DNA of 57,867 bases from an uncultured Bacilli bacterium (lineage in GTDB: Bacteria > Bacillota_I > Bacilli_A > RF39 > UBA660): NCBI GenBank assembly GCA_934148995.1, contig CAKPDM010000011.1, positions 1-57,867 of the forward strand, read 5' to 3'. The position numbers and the translations under genes were made by a program. Below, piece by piece: positions 17,513 to 25,584 of this stretch. Every line of letters begins with the position of its first letter. The first letter of the stretch is position 1. Under the pieces are notes generated by a model. The model saw nothing but the letters and a program-made list of their open reading frames with translations, searched no databases and was not told the DNA's origin.

Positions 17513-18013
17513 TTATTTAAAAAAGAAAGAATAAATAAAATCTAATAAGAAAATTACAATGAAGATATTAGTTAAACTTCTAGGTACTTTAGCAATTAGT
17601 TTATCTAAATACTTTTTTGCAATAAACAAAAATATATAACTAGCTAGAGCCCAACCAAGAGAAACTTCTACAGCAATATATTTTCCATAATTAAATCTAA
17701 GACCACTATAGTCCCAAAAAGATTTGTGAAAGAAATATTCAACAATATTACCGCCAATCAATTCTAAAATAGTTAAAATAAAAAAGTTTAATACTAATGT
17801 TAGTAATATTTTTCCCCATCTTGGCATTTTAAACTTTTTAAAAGCAAAATTTTCTATTAAAAGCATTATCACTATTCCAAACCCATAAACTGGCATATAA
17901 GGACCAATAAATGGATTATTGGTTAAACTACCTTTAAGTATTAGATGAAAAACGTTCTCATAAATATAACCAATTATTGAAAAAATAAAAAAATAAGATA
18001 AATAATAATACAT
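17513..18013 (-). CDS. Membrane protein, putative ABC-transporter type IV (CmpB-like)
   Basis: Integral membrane protein of about 166 aa with five hydrophobic helices. It starts MYYYLSYFFIFSIIGYIYEN and has GPYMPVYGFG, the marks of the PF06541-type CmpB-like family, whose function is poorly known. The start at 18011-18013 follows TTGGTGATG; starts at 18019 or 18025 are possible. An 11-bp inverted repeat lies 56 nt upstream (18069-18115). Confidence 0.8.
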   Translation of the reverse strand: MYYYLSYFFIFSIIGYIYENVFHLILKGSLTNNPFIGPYMPVYGFGIVIMLLIENFAFKKFKMPRWGKILLTLVLNFFILTILELIGGNIVEYFFHKSFWDYSGLRFNYGKYIAVEVSLGWALASYIFLFIAKKYLDKLIAKVPRSLTNIFIVIFLLDFIYSFFFK

Positions 18014-18068
18014 AATCATCACCAATAATAGTTTTTAATATTATCTTGTTTTTATACTAAAAAAGTAA

Positions 18069-18115
18069 GTTATCGACCACTTTTTAGGTGTTTTATAGTA
18101 AAATTGGTCGATAAC
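18069..18115. repeat. 11-bp inverted repeat upstream of the CmpB-like gene
   Basis: GTTATCGACCA (18069-18079) and its exact complement TGGTCGATAAC (18105-18115), separated by 25 nt. It could be an operator pair, a long hairpin, or a small mobile-repeat relic. Confidence 0.65.
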
Positions 18116-18164
18116 TCATCATTTTTTTATATTTCAGTCACAATTTTAATTACATGTTATATAA

Positions 18165-18194
18165 GAAAAAAGCCTTAGAAACAAAGCTCTAAGG
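18165..18194 (-). terminator. Terminator after the tiny membrane protein genes
   Basis: CCTTAGA (18173-18179) pairs with TCTAAGG (18188-18194), and a T-rich run follows on the minus strand. It sits just after the stop of the 42-aa gene. Confidence 0.8.
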
Positions 18195-18199
18195 ATTTA

Positions 18200-18328
18200 T
18201 TACCAAGTACATACGCTTCCTAAAATTATGGCTAATAAGATATATAAAACGATAATGATAACAAAACTATTTCTAGGTCTAGAACATCCACAAGAAGTTG
18301 TTACTGGTTGATTATTTGAACAAGACAT
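18200..18328 (-). CDS. Tiny Cys-containing membrane protein (42 aa)
   Basis: A 42-aa protein beginning MSCSNNQPVTTSCGCSRPR, then one hydrophobic helix (VIIIVLYILLAIILGSV) and the end CTW. The Cys-rich head with a single short helix resembles the YjcZ/TIGR01732-type tiny transmembrane proteins of Bacilli, some linked to sporulation in Bacillus. A GGGAGGTG ribosome site sits before the ATG and a terminator follows the stop, so it looks like a real gene. It is probably co-transcribed with the 26-aa gene upstream. Function unknown. Confidence 0.75.
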   Translation of the reverse strand: MSCSNNQPVTTSCGCSRPRNSFVIIIVLYILLAIILGSVCTW

Positions 18329-18349
18329 TTTAACACCTCCCTTTAAAAA

Positions 18350-18430
18350 TTAAATATAGGCACCTATAATAATAACTAGTAAAATAAATAATACTAAAAC
18401 AATAGCACTTGATGAATTGCAATTACCCAT
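18350..18430 (-). CDS. Tiny YjcZ-like membrane protein (26 aa)
   Basis: A 26-aa protein, MGNCNSSSAIVLVLF followed by ILLVIIIGAYI. The helix with FILLVIIIGA matches the tiny YjcZ-type pattern. The perfect AGGAGG site lies 9 nt before the ATG. It is 21 nt upstream of the second tiny gene, in the same direction, so they form a two-gene unit with the terminator at 18165-18194. Confidence 0.75.
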   Translation of the reverse strand: MGNCNSSSAIVLVLFILLVIIIGAYI

Positions 18431-18513
18431 AAATTAATCCTCCTTTTTTTCTAGTGTTCACATTATTTTATGGTAATTTTCAAAATGTGTGATTGTTTAA
18501 GAGAGGTTTTTTA

Positions 18514-19002
18514 TTACTTTTTACTATTTCCAAAATAATGATAAATATCAGTATCGTTATCCCCATCATCTAAAATATAACCATTACTCTCTGCTATTTT
18601 CTTACTAGCTAGATTTTTCTTTTTAATTTTTAATTCTATATCTTCTAAATCTGAAACATTTTCTATTAAATATGGCGTTATTTCAGCTAATACTTTTTCT
18701 CCATAGCCTTCTCCTCTTAAATCTTTATCAATTGCATACCAAATTTCTAATTCACCGACACTTGATAAGTTTAAAGTTCCAACTACTCCAATATTTTGTT
18801 TACCTTTTTTTACAACATATGACTTATTGGGAGCTATTTTCTCATCTTCTGCTTGATACTTATCTACAAATCTTACAAAATTATGAGAAATATATTCTTG
18901 TATAGCTTCATCCCTATTAAGTTTCATTAATAGGTCATAATGTTTTATCTTGTCAATTTTCTCTAAATTAAATGTTCTAAGCTTTATCATACCATTCACC
19001 AT
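18514..19002 (-). CDS. GNAT acetyltransferase, RimJ/RimL-like
   Basis: Acetyl-CoA-dependent acetyltransferase of 158-162 aa. The family marks are GVVGTLNLSSVGELEIWYAIDKDLRGEGYG, a classical motif A, and a C-terminal KKNLASKKIAESNGY. The start may be the ATG at 19002 or the internal ATG at 18990 (MIKLRTFNL), which has GGTG about 6 nt before it. It follows the 243-aa unknown gene by 9 nt, so the two are likely co-transcribed. Confidence 0.85.
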   Translation of the reverse strand: MVNGMIKLRTFNLEKIDKIKHYDLLMKLNRDEAIQEYISHNFVRFVDKYQAEDEKIAPNKSYVVKKGKQNIGVVGTLNLSSVGELEIWYAIDKDLRGEGYGEKVLAEITPYLIENVSDLEDIELKIKKKNLASKKIAESNGYILDDGDNDTDIYHYFGNSKK

Positions 19003-19011
19003 TTTTCCTTC

Positions 19012-19743
19012 TTACATATAATTAACATTTATAGCTACTGCTATTCCAGGTTTTTGTTTCACCAGCAATTTCTTCATTACTGTTGACTTATATAATCTTG
19101 TATCAGAAAAATCACTCATTTGTAAACCGTAATCTTCTAAAAAAGAATTGCAACATTGACTTTCTATTTCTATTAATTTTAACTCATGACTAGTTAGCTT
19201 TTTTCTTTGCTCTATCGTTTCATACTCTTTTCTTAATTTTTTTAATTCTTTTAGATGTTTATCTCGCCAATAGGTAGAATTCGTATTATTCCTTTGTTTT
19301 TCCTCTTCCATATATTTAGCAAGTAACAATTTCAATTCCATTTTTCTTAAGTAAGGCCGACTTTTAACTTGAAAAAGATTAATAGTACCGATATCATCAC
19401 TTGTGTAATTACTGTCAAATTTAAAGGAAAAAATATTATATAATTCTTTATCTACCACAGCAGCACAACTAAAGAAATTCTGTCTCATTTGCAGGCTTAA
19501 ATTTAAATCTGTTTCCTCTAATTTTTTTATTGCTCTTTCATATATATTATAAGTAGCAATTTGTCTAAATAATTTTAGTTGATTAAGTATTTCTCTATCT
19601 TGTTCGCTTATATGATCTTCAACTATAGAAATATCAAGTTCTATTAAACTTTTAAGATATAAAATCTTATCCTTTGCTAGTATGTTTCTGTAAATTTTCA
19701 ATTCATCCAGTAACTTTTCTCTTGTTATTATATTATTATTCAT
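19012..19743 (-). CDS. Unknown soluble helical protein
   Basis: Protein of 243 aa that I do not recognise. It is rich in Leu, Lys and Glu with long predicted helices; the segment at about residues 155-200 (YMEEEKQRNN, then KHLKELKKLRKEYETIEQRK) is likely coiled coil. The end is less charged (KPGIAVAINVNYM). The start at 19741-19743 follows a GAGG/AGGTAG site; a longer ATG at 19761 is less likely. It is 9 nt upstream of a GNAT gene in the same transcript. Confidence 0.75.
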   Translation of the reverse strand: MNNNIITREKLLDELKIYRNILAKDKILYLKSLIELDISIVEDHISEQDREILNQLKLFRQIATYNIYERAIKKLEETDLNLSLQMRQNFFSCAAVVDKELYNIFSFKFDSNYTSDDIGTINLFQVKSRPYLRKMELKLLLAKYMEEEKQRNNTNSTYWRDKHLKELKKLRKEYETIEQRKKLTSHELKLIEIESQCCNSFLEDYGLQMSDFSDTRLYKSTVMKKLLVKQKPGIAVAINVNYM

Positions 19744-19805
19744 CTCTACCTCGCCCCTCATGCATGCTATTATAACACTTTTTTTGTGACTTTTCTTTTC
19801 ATTTA

Positions 19806-19834
19806 TTGCTTATTTTTTAAAGGTTTGTTATGAT
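19806..19834 (+). promoter_or_regulatory. Promoter of prsA
   Basis: TTGCTT (19806-19811) and TATGAT (19829-19834) with a 17-nt spacer, 35 nt before the prsA start. Confidence 0.7.
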
Positions 19835-19869
19835 TATGTTGCATGTCAATGATAAAAGGAGGAAAAAAT

Positions 19870-20892
19870 ATGCAAAAGAAGAAAAACATAGCATTTCTAT
19901 TACTTATTGTTGCTGTTTGTTTTTTAGTAACAGGATGTGGTAAAAAAGCTGAACTTGAGAAAAACTCAACTATTGTTAAATACGATGGTGGTAAAATTAA
20001 AGCTGAAACTTTATATGAAGATTTAAGAGATAAGTATGGTATTAGTATTTTAATTAATATGATTGATCATAGTATCTTAGATAAGAAATATAAAACAACT
20101 GATGAAGAAACTACTTATGTTGATAATCAAATAACTCAGATGAAGTCTCAATATAATAATGATGATGATACTTTCTTGGCAGCTATTAAACAATATCTAG
20201 GTGTTGATTCTGTGGATGAACTTCGTGATATGATTTCACTTGAATATAAGAGAAATTTAGCTGTTGAAGATTATATCAAAGATAATATTAAAGATGATGA
20301 AATTCAAAAGTATTATGATGAAGAAATTATTGGTGATATGAAAGTAAGACATATCTTAATTAAACCAAAGACTACTTCTGATATGTCTACTGAAGAAAAA
20401 GAAGATGCTGAAAATAAGGCTCTTGAAAAAGCTAAGAAGTTAATTAAACAGTTAGATGATGGAGCAGATTTTGCTAAACTTGCTAAGAAAAATAGTGATG
20501 ATACAGGTAGTAAATCTGATGGTGGTCTAATCGACTACTTTAATAAAGATAGTGGTATGGACGAAGCTTTCTTAAACGCTTCTATTAATCTTGAAAAAGG
20601 TAAATATACAACTGAACCAGTTAAATCAGCTTATGGTTATCATATTATTTTAAAAGTTGATCAAAAGAAAAAAGCATCTTTAAAGAAATCTAAAGATACT
20701 ATCTTAGAAAAGTTAACTGAAGAAAAATTAAGCAATGATGCTACTCTACGTTATGAAACACTTATTGAAGTTAGAAAGAAAGCTGGAGTAGAATTTAAAG
20801 ATGATTCTTTAAAGAAAGATTATGATGAATATATGGACAAATTAATTGAAAATGCTAAATCAAGCAGTAGTTCATCATCAAGTAGTAATTAA
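19870..20892 (+). CDS. prsA: Foldase lipoprotein PrsA (peptidyl-prolyl isomerase)
   Basis: Extracellular membrane-anchored chaperone that helps exported proteins fold. It is 340 aa. The signal peptide ends in a lipobox LVTGC (Cys about residue 23). A helical region follows, then a parvulin PpiC domain (about 155-255) with VRHILIKPK, LIDYFNKDSGMDEAFLNA and SAYGYHIILKV. The C-terminus ends in a Ser run. The start with AAGGAGG immediately upstream is clear; the longer open frame to 19843 is not used. Its likely clients include the surface proteins of the 2.7-8.9 kb cluster. Confidence 0.94.
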   Translation: MQKKKNIAFLLLIVAVCFLVTGCGKKAELEKNSTIVKYDGGKIKAETLYEDLRDKYGISILINMIDHSILDKKYKTTDEETTYVDNQITQMKSQYNNDDDTFLAAIKQYLGVDSVDELRDMISLEYKRNLAVEDYIKDNIKDDEIQKYYDEEIIGDMKVRHILIKPKTTSDMSTEEKEDAENKALEKAKKLIKQLDDGADFAKLAKKNSDDTGSKSDGGLIDYFNKDSGMDEAFLNASINLEKGKYTTEPVKSAYGYHIILKVDQKKKASLKKSKDTILEKLTEEKLSNDATLRYETLIEVRKKAGVEFKDDSLKKDYDEYMDKLIENAKSSSSSSSSSN

Positions 20893-20904
20893 TATACTTT
20901 AAAA

Positions 20905-20934
20905 GGAATTAGTTAAACGACTAGTTTCTTTTTT
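20905..20934 (+). terminator. Terminator of prsA
   Basis: GGAATTAGT (20905-20913) pairs, with wobble, to ACTAGTTTC (20920-20928), followed by six T. Confidence 0.7.
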
Positions 20935-20942
20935 GTATTAAA

Positions 20943-20990
20943 CAAAAAAAGATAAATTTATACTACCCATTAGTATTTAATCTATCTTTA
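20943..20990 (-). terminator. Terminator facing the Rpn gene
   Basis: Long imperfect dyad: AAAGATA (20948-20954) with TATCTTT near 20983-20989, inner AATACTA/TAGTATT, then a T run on the minus strand. The intergenic sequence between here and 21158 shows nothing else I can assign. Confidence 0.6.
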
Positions 20991-21158
20991 TTTTATGACA
21001 AAAGAAAGTTAGTTTATTATTAGTCTAGTAAGACGCATCAATTAATTATTCATTAACTTTAGATAATTGATACATACTAAACTCATTATTTTTAATAGTT
21101 TAGTAACACCATAATATTTTACACTTTGCCACCAGATTACCTGATGTAGAAAAGAGAA

Positions 21159-22010
21159 TTAATCATTGATAAAATTTTTATTATTAGAAATTTCCTCTAG
21201 CTCACTAATAGTAAGACCAGTATGCTTACTTATTTCATTAATTGACATATCTGTATTTAACAAACTCTTAGCTATTTCTAGTTTTGTTTCTGTTTTTCCA
21301 ACAATAATACCATTATCAACGCCTTCTGAATAGCCCTCAGAATAAGCAGAGTTTCGACACTTTTCCTCTACTTTCTCAGCGTTATACCAAGCATTAAATT
21401 CATCATTGAGTTTCAATTTCTCAATCTCATCCATTATGACCAGTCCTTTCTTACTATTACCAGTTATCTTCTTTAATTCTTCATCAGTTTGTGCTGTTAA
21501 CATTGATAATAGCATTTCGTCTTCATTAGCTCCAGTATAACAAATGTCTTTATAATTTACTAGGTATACATCATAAATTTTGATACCATTTTTTACTAAA
21601 TTGTATTTTCTATTCATTAATTCATATTCTAAAACGGTATCATCATATTCAAATTTATCATTATTTAGACTAATTTGAATTACTTCTTTAGTAGTATATT
21701 TTTCACCTTGCTCTAATCTACTACCTGCTAGACGAAAAGCATAAGTAAGATTCTTTACGGTCGTATAGTTCTCCATCGATTTATTTATTTCAACATTAAC
21801 AATAATATCTCCTTCTTCTAGTAACAAATCAAGACGATAATCTTTTCTTTTATTACCGCTATTTAACTCATTATCAATAATCTTATAATTAGATAAATCA
21901 ATACCAATTATATGACTGAATAACTCGAGATAGATATTCCTTGTCCTTTCTTCTTTCATAAGATATTTCATAGTTGTATCTGATAAGATACTAATAAAAT
22001 TATTGTTCAT
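21159..22010 (-). CDS. Rpn/PD-(D/E)XK nuclease family putative transposase
   Basis: Rpn-type protein of about 283 aa. It starts ISILSDTTMKYLMKEERTRN and has the catalytic-type core YRLDLLLEEGDIIVNVEINKS, where Asp and the Glu-Ile-Asn replace the D-ExK of the PD-(D/E)XK fold (the family often reads VEMQ). The C-terminal region is helical (SEGYSEGVDNGIIVGKTETK) with an HTH-like tail (SINEISKHTGLTISELEEIS). The family promotes RecA-independent recombination and is often multicopy in gut bacteria. The start at 22008-22010 follows AAAGGAG; the longer frame runs into the repeat at 22089-22195. Confidence 0.8.
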   Translation of the reverse strand: MNNNFISILSDTTMKYLMKEERTRNIYLELFSHIIGIDLSNYKIIDNELNSGNKRKDYRLDLLLEEGDIIVNVEINKSMENYTTVKNLTYAFRLAGSRLEQGEKYTTKEVIQISLNNDKFEYDDTVLEYELMNRKYNLVKNGIKIYDVYLVNYKDICYTGANEDEMLLSMLTAQTDEELKKITGNSKKGLVIMDEIEKLKLNDEFNAWYNAEKVEEKCRNSAYSEGYSEGVDNGIIVGKTETKLEIAKSLLNTDMSINEISKHTGLTISELEEISNNKNFIND

Positions 22011-22088
22011 ATTTAGCTCCTTTTCTAAGATGATTATTTTTGCTTTTTCGAAAAAGTGACACCATCTTAACAGGTTCAAAACTAAATA

Positions 22089-22195
22089 GCAAATCAGGAA
22101 TTTTGCATTTTCCCCTAATAGATACCCCTCAATTTACTAAATTCCGCCGGCAAAATGAAAAATTCAGGTCGAACAAGTACCTGAATTTGCAAAAT
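22089..22195. repeat. Structured intergenic repeat, copy 2
   Basis: Intergenic block between the Rpn gene and recX. It shares GGAATTTTGCATTTTC (22097-22112) and CTGAATTTGCAAAAT (22181-22195) with copy 1 at 11049-11154, in the same order and spacing of a similar size. Inside is a perfect 9-bp hairpin AATTCAGGT (22161-22169) / ACCTGAATT (22179-22187). Confidence 0.7.
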
Positions 22196-22245
22196 CTCTG
22201 CTCTTTTTCATAAATTTCACTTTTTTTATAAAAGGTTTAAATATA

Positions 22246-22992
22246 TTATTGATACTTTTCAAAACCAAGTTCTCGCATTTTTCTTTTAACCCGGTATTCA
22301 ACTTCTTTCTTTGGATACTTTCTTATATAATTACTTAATAATTTATTATACGTTTTTTCTTCAATTTCTCTTTCATTTAGAAAAGATATCTTATCAAGAA
22401 CCTTATCAACTAAAGCACTGCTAAAACCTTCACTAACTAAGTCAGTTTTAATAATCTTTTTTAACATTAAATTACTTTTAGAGTGATTAGCTAGTATTCT
22501 CTTTTCTGCCCTTTTCTTAATTTTATCTTCTTCCATATTACTATTAAATGATTCTAAAGCCTTATCACAAATATCTTCACTAACCCCTTTTTGACGTAAC
22601 TCTCTTCTAATCTTATCTTTTCCCCAAGTAGAAAATGCTATTTTATTATTAACATAACTAGAAGCATAACTCTTATCACTTAAGTAACCTCTTCTATTTA
22701 ACTTTTCCATAGCAAACTCTAATTGTGTATCATCAAAACCTTTTCTTTTCAAAAAATTAGTTAATGAAGTTTCTGTCTCTGCTCTACGACTAAGTCTTTT
22801 AATTGCTTCATAATAACACTCGTAGTTTTTATTTTCTTCTAAAATCATCACTAAGTCTCTATCACTAATTTCTTTTTTAGTTAAAATTAGATATTTGATG
22901 ATAACATCTTCATATAAAGAATAAACCTTACCATCTTCTGTTACTATGTCACATAAATCGTTACCTCTATGTCTAAATGATATAATTTTCAT
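22246..22992 (-). CDS. recX: Regulatory protein RecX
   Basis: Modulates RecA filament growth. It is 248 aa and made of three-helix repeats. Recognisable parts are RLSRRAETETSLTNFLKRKG, the central GYLSDKSYASSYVNNKI, KIRRELRQKGVSEDICDKAL and the C-terminal SNYIRKYPKKEVEYRVKRKMRELGFE. The length is typical of the long Bacilli form (about 265). It is probably monocistronic. The recA gene is not in the window. Confidence 0.92.
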   Translation of the reverse strand: MKIISFRHRGNDLCDIVTEDGKVYSLYEDVIIKYLILTKKEISDRDLVMILEENKNYECYYEAIKRLSRRAETETSLTNFLKRKGFDDTQLEFAMEKLNRRGYLSDKSYASSYVNNKIAFSTWGKDKIRRELRQKGVSEDICDKALESFNSNMEEDKIKKRAEKRILANHSKSNLMLKKIIKTDLVSEGFSSALVDKVLDKISFLNEREIEEKTYNKLLSNYIRKYPKKEVEYRVKRKMRELGFEKYQ

Positions 22993-23087
22993 CTTTTCAA
23001 CTCCTTCTATACGAAAAAGATTTCCAAATAATAGAAACCTTTAATATTTTTTAGTACTACTTTATTTTAATTATATACATAAGGTAC

Positions 23088-23116
23088 AAAAAAAGAAAGT
23101 CTTAATCTTGACTTTC
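23088..23116 (-). terminator. Terminator of rpoZ
   Basis: GAAAGTC (23095-23101) pairs with GACTTTC (23110-23116), and seven T follow on the minus strand. The stem overlaps the rpoZ stop. Confidence 0.85.
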
Positions 23117-23308
23117 AACAACAGTTAATTTCCCCTCTAGAACTTCTTCTAAAGCTCTACCAATGTTTTTGCTACATTTATATTCATTTTCACGTAATTG
23201 GTAGTCCTCATGCTTAGCCATTTCTTTGCTTCTTCTTGCTGAAATATGAACAAGTTCATATTTTGAACTTACAATATTCAAAAGCTTATCGATAGAAGGA
23301 TAAATCAT
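23102..23308 (-). CDS. rpoZ: RNA polymerase omega subunit
   Basis: Small subunit that stabilises RNA polymerase assembly. It is 68 aa: MIYPSIDKLLNIVSSKYELV, then HISARRSKEMAKHEDYQ and NIGRALEEVLEGKL, matching the omega fold (usual length 67-90). The ATG at 23306-23308 has AAGGAG 9 nt upstream. The open frame continues upstream to 23449, but without family similarity, so I reject the long form. Confidence 0.93.
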   Translation of the reverse strand: MIYPSIDKLLNIVSSKYELVHISARRSKEMAKHEDYQLRENEYKCSKNIGRALEEVLEGKLTVVESQD

Positions 23309-23376
23309 AGTATCACACTCCTTGATATTATCATAATATGAAAAAAACGAAATTACAAGCAAGATGACACTATTAG

Positions 23377-23408
23377 ACAAAAAGAAAGGATAACTATTAA
23401 CAGTTATC
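23377..23408 (-). terminator. Hairpin terminator upstream of rpoZ
   Basis: Perfect 8-bp arms GGATAACT (23387-23394) and AGTTATCC (23401-23408), followed on the minus strand by TTTCTTTTT. It lies 69 nt before the rpoZ start and ends a short untranslated or tiny-gene transcript. Confidence 0.7.
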
Positions 23409-23585
23409 CTAAGAACAGTCTTTTCTTTATCTATTTTATATTTATACAAGATATCTTCTTATATATTCATCTCTCTTTCAAAAATTATTGTAGGTTTAAC
23501 TTCTTGGCAGTAGGCATCACCTTCCCTTTCCATAACTACACTATACTAGAAAAATACGGAATAATTATGGGAGAAAAATGAAAAT

Positions 23586-23852
23586 TTATTTCACAATTAA
23601 TTCTTGATAGAGTTTCTTGTCGGAAAGCCAGTGATTTATATAAGAGCATTCAATTTTTACTTTAATATTATTTTCTTTCAGATAACTAAATACTTCTTTT
23701 AGCATTTCACTAGCTAACCCTTGACCTCGATATTCATCTTTGATATAAGCAGTTGTTAATACTAGATAATCTGTTTCTTTTTGAAAAAGGACTTCTCCTA
23801 CCAAAGTATCATTAGAAAGATATTCTATTTTATCATTTTTAACTACTATCAT
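23586..23852 (-). CDS. GNAT-fold acetyltransferase, YjdJ-like
   Basis: Short GNAT protein of 88 aa with the core AYIKDEYRGQGLASEMLKEVFSYLKENNIKV and the WLSDKKLY end typical of the small YjdJ/NATD1-type group. The substrate is unknown. The start ATG at 23850-23852 overlaps the stop of the thioredoxin-like gene (TAATG), so it is translationally coupled. Confidence 0.85.
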   Translation of the reverse strand: MIVVKNDKIEYLSNDTLVGEVLFQKETDYLVLTTAYIKDEYRGQGLASEMLKEVFSYLKENNIKVKIECSYINHWLSDKKLYQELIVK

Positions 23853-24571
23853 TAGCAACCTTTATCTAAGTCACAAGTATTATTATGATTAACTACTTCT
23901 TGAACAACTTTTTTAATCTTTTTGTAACTTTCTTGTTTCATTTCATCAGTAAGAGTCATATAACCATCAGTTTGCTTATCACTAAGTCCAGTAGTTAGTT
24001 CTTTAGCTGAACCATCAATTATACTAACTATATTAGGAGCATAAATTCTTTTTTCACCAACTTTAACTTCATTATCATCATCAGTAGTTAAAGTATATTC
24101 TTTTAAAACAGAGTCCAATTTCTTAATTAATTTAAGATAGTTTTTATCTCCTTCTTTAATAAGTTTAGGTTTATTTTCATCATCTAATTCATAAACATCT
24201 CTTATTTCTTTAACATCAACGTAATAAATATCTTCGTCTAGTTCTTTAGATATTTTAGAAACATTTTCTACTACACTGCGGCACCATGGACAAGAATCAA
24301 AACCGAAGTAAACTACAAAACTTTTCTTCTCTTCCATCATTTTTAGTACTTCTTTAGCACTACTATAAACAATTTTATTTTTACTATCTATTTTAACGGT
24401 TCGATATTTTTTCTTACTATTCTCATTTGTCTTACCATTCAAGTTTTCATATTCTTCCTTAAACTTAATGGCATCTTTATTAGTAATTTTACCAGGCATT
24501 TTTAAAAGACTTAATGTTAATAAAAGTGCTGCTAAAACTACTGCTAATATAAGAAATTTTTTATCATTCAT
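23852..24571 (-). CDS. Membrane-anchored thioredoxin-fold protein
   Basis: Protein of 239 aa with an N-terminal signal anchor (about residues 5-23) and an extracytoplasmic thioredoxin-like domain. The active site reads DSCPWCRSV (CPWC), a reducing or disulphide-shuffling type rather than the classic CGPC. The domain then contains YYVDVKEIRDVYELD and VGEKRIYAPNIVSII. A long Lys/Glu/Asp insertion and a final Cys pair (CDLDKGC) follow. It probably acts on thiols outside the membrane; the substrate cannot be told. It follows the YitT gene by 19 nt, in the same transcript, and overlaps the GNAT gene by one base. Confidence 0.82.
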   Translation of the reverse strand: MNDKKFLILAVVLAALLLTLSLLKMPGKITNKDAIKFKEEYENLNGKTNENSKKKYRTVKIDSKNKIVYSSAKEVLKMMEEKKSFVVYFGFDSCPWCRSVVENVSKISKELDEDIYYVDVKEIRDVYELDDENKPKLIKEGDKNYLKLIKKLDSVLKEYTLTTDDDNEVKVGEKRIYAPNIVSIIDGSAKELTTGLSDKQTDGYMTLTDEMKQESYKKIKKVVQEVVNHNNTCDLDKGC

Positions 24572-24590
24572 TTACTACTTCCTCCTAAAA

Positions 24591-25481
24591 TCAAGCTATA
24601 TTCTTAATATTTTGATGAACTTTTTTCATCTTTTTATTTGATTTAATATGTTCGCCGATTACTTCTGATACTTCTAAAATAGTGATAAATGCACTCTCAT
24701 CCATTTCTTCTACTATCTTCTTAAGTTCAAAAATTTCTATTCTTGTTAAAACACAATAAAGTACTTCTTTATCACCACTAATTAAACCTTGCCCTTTAAT
24801 AAAAGTTACAGTTCTACCAAGTCTTTTATAAATTGCTTCAGCAAGAAGAGTTCCTTCACTAGTTATTATGAGAGCAGCTTTTGCTTGTTCAAGACCTTCT
24901 GAAACGAAGTCGATTACTTTAAAAGTTATAAAATAAGTAAGTAGTGAATACAATGCTCTATCAAGTCCAAAGATAAAACCAGCTACTGTATAAATGATTA
25001 AGTTGAAACATAAAACAACTTGTCCTACTGATAGTGATGTTTTTTTACTAATTACGATGGCAACTGATTCTGTACCATCAACACAGCCACCAAAGTGAAT
25101 GATTAAACCAACTCCTACTCCTAGTAATACTCCTCCGAAGACTGTTGCTAGAAGAATTTGTTCTGTTAATGGTGTTACATTATGAAATAAGTTTAAACAT
25201 AAAGAGAATAGTCCCATTGTATAAACAGTTCTAAGTAAGAACCCTTTACCTAGATTCCGAAAGCCAATATAAACAAATGGTATATTAATTAATAGTACTA
25301 AAATACTTAGTGGTATATTAGTTAACTTGGAAACGATAAAAGAAATACCAGTTACTCCTCCATCTAAGATAGTATTAGGAATTAAGAAAGCTTCTAAAGC
25401 ATAAGCTGCTACTATCGTTCCAATCGTCAACATTATAAATGCAATTATTGCTTTTAAATATTTATTTTTAACTTTATTCAT
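24591..25481 (-). CDS. YitT family membrane protein
   Basis: Protein of 296 aa with the two-part YitT layout: an N-terminal membrane domain (about residues 1-205) with LIPNTILDGGVTGISFIVSK and HFGGCVDGTESVAIVISKK, and a C-terminal cytosolic DUF2179 domain (ALIITSEGTLLAEAIYKRLGRTVTFIKGQG). The function is not established; members are common in low-GC bacteria. It heads the operon with the thioredoxin-like and GNAT genes. Confidence 0.9.
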   Translation of the reverse strand: MNKVKNKYLKAIIAFIMLTIGTIVAAYALEAFLIPNTILDGGVTGISFIVSKLTNIPLSILVLLINIPFVYIGFRNLGKGFLLRTVYTMGLFSLCLNLFHNVTPLTEQILLATVFGGVLLGVGVGLIIHFGGCVDGTESVAIVISKKTSLSVGQVVLCFNLIIYTVAGFIFGLDRALYSLLTYFITFKVIDFVSEGLEQAKAALIITSEGTLLAEAIYKRLGRTVTFIKGQGLISGDKEVLYCVLTRIEIFELKKIVEEMDESAFITILEVSEVIGEHIKSNKKMKKVHQNIKNIA

Positions 25482-25584
25482 TGAATCACCCTTTCTTTTT
25501 TTATTATAACAAACTCTATTTTGTTTGGACAGATTATTTACTAAATAATTTAATTTATGATAGTATTGTAATGGGTGAAATAAT

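Noticed and set aside
23309..23449. Longer N-terminus for rpoZ
   Set aside because: Omega proteins start at MIYPSIDKL; a perfect ribosome site precedes it, and the upstream part has a terminator hairpin.
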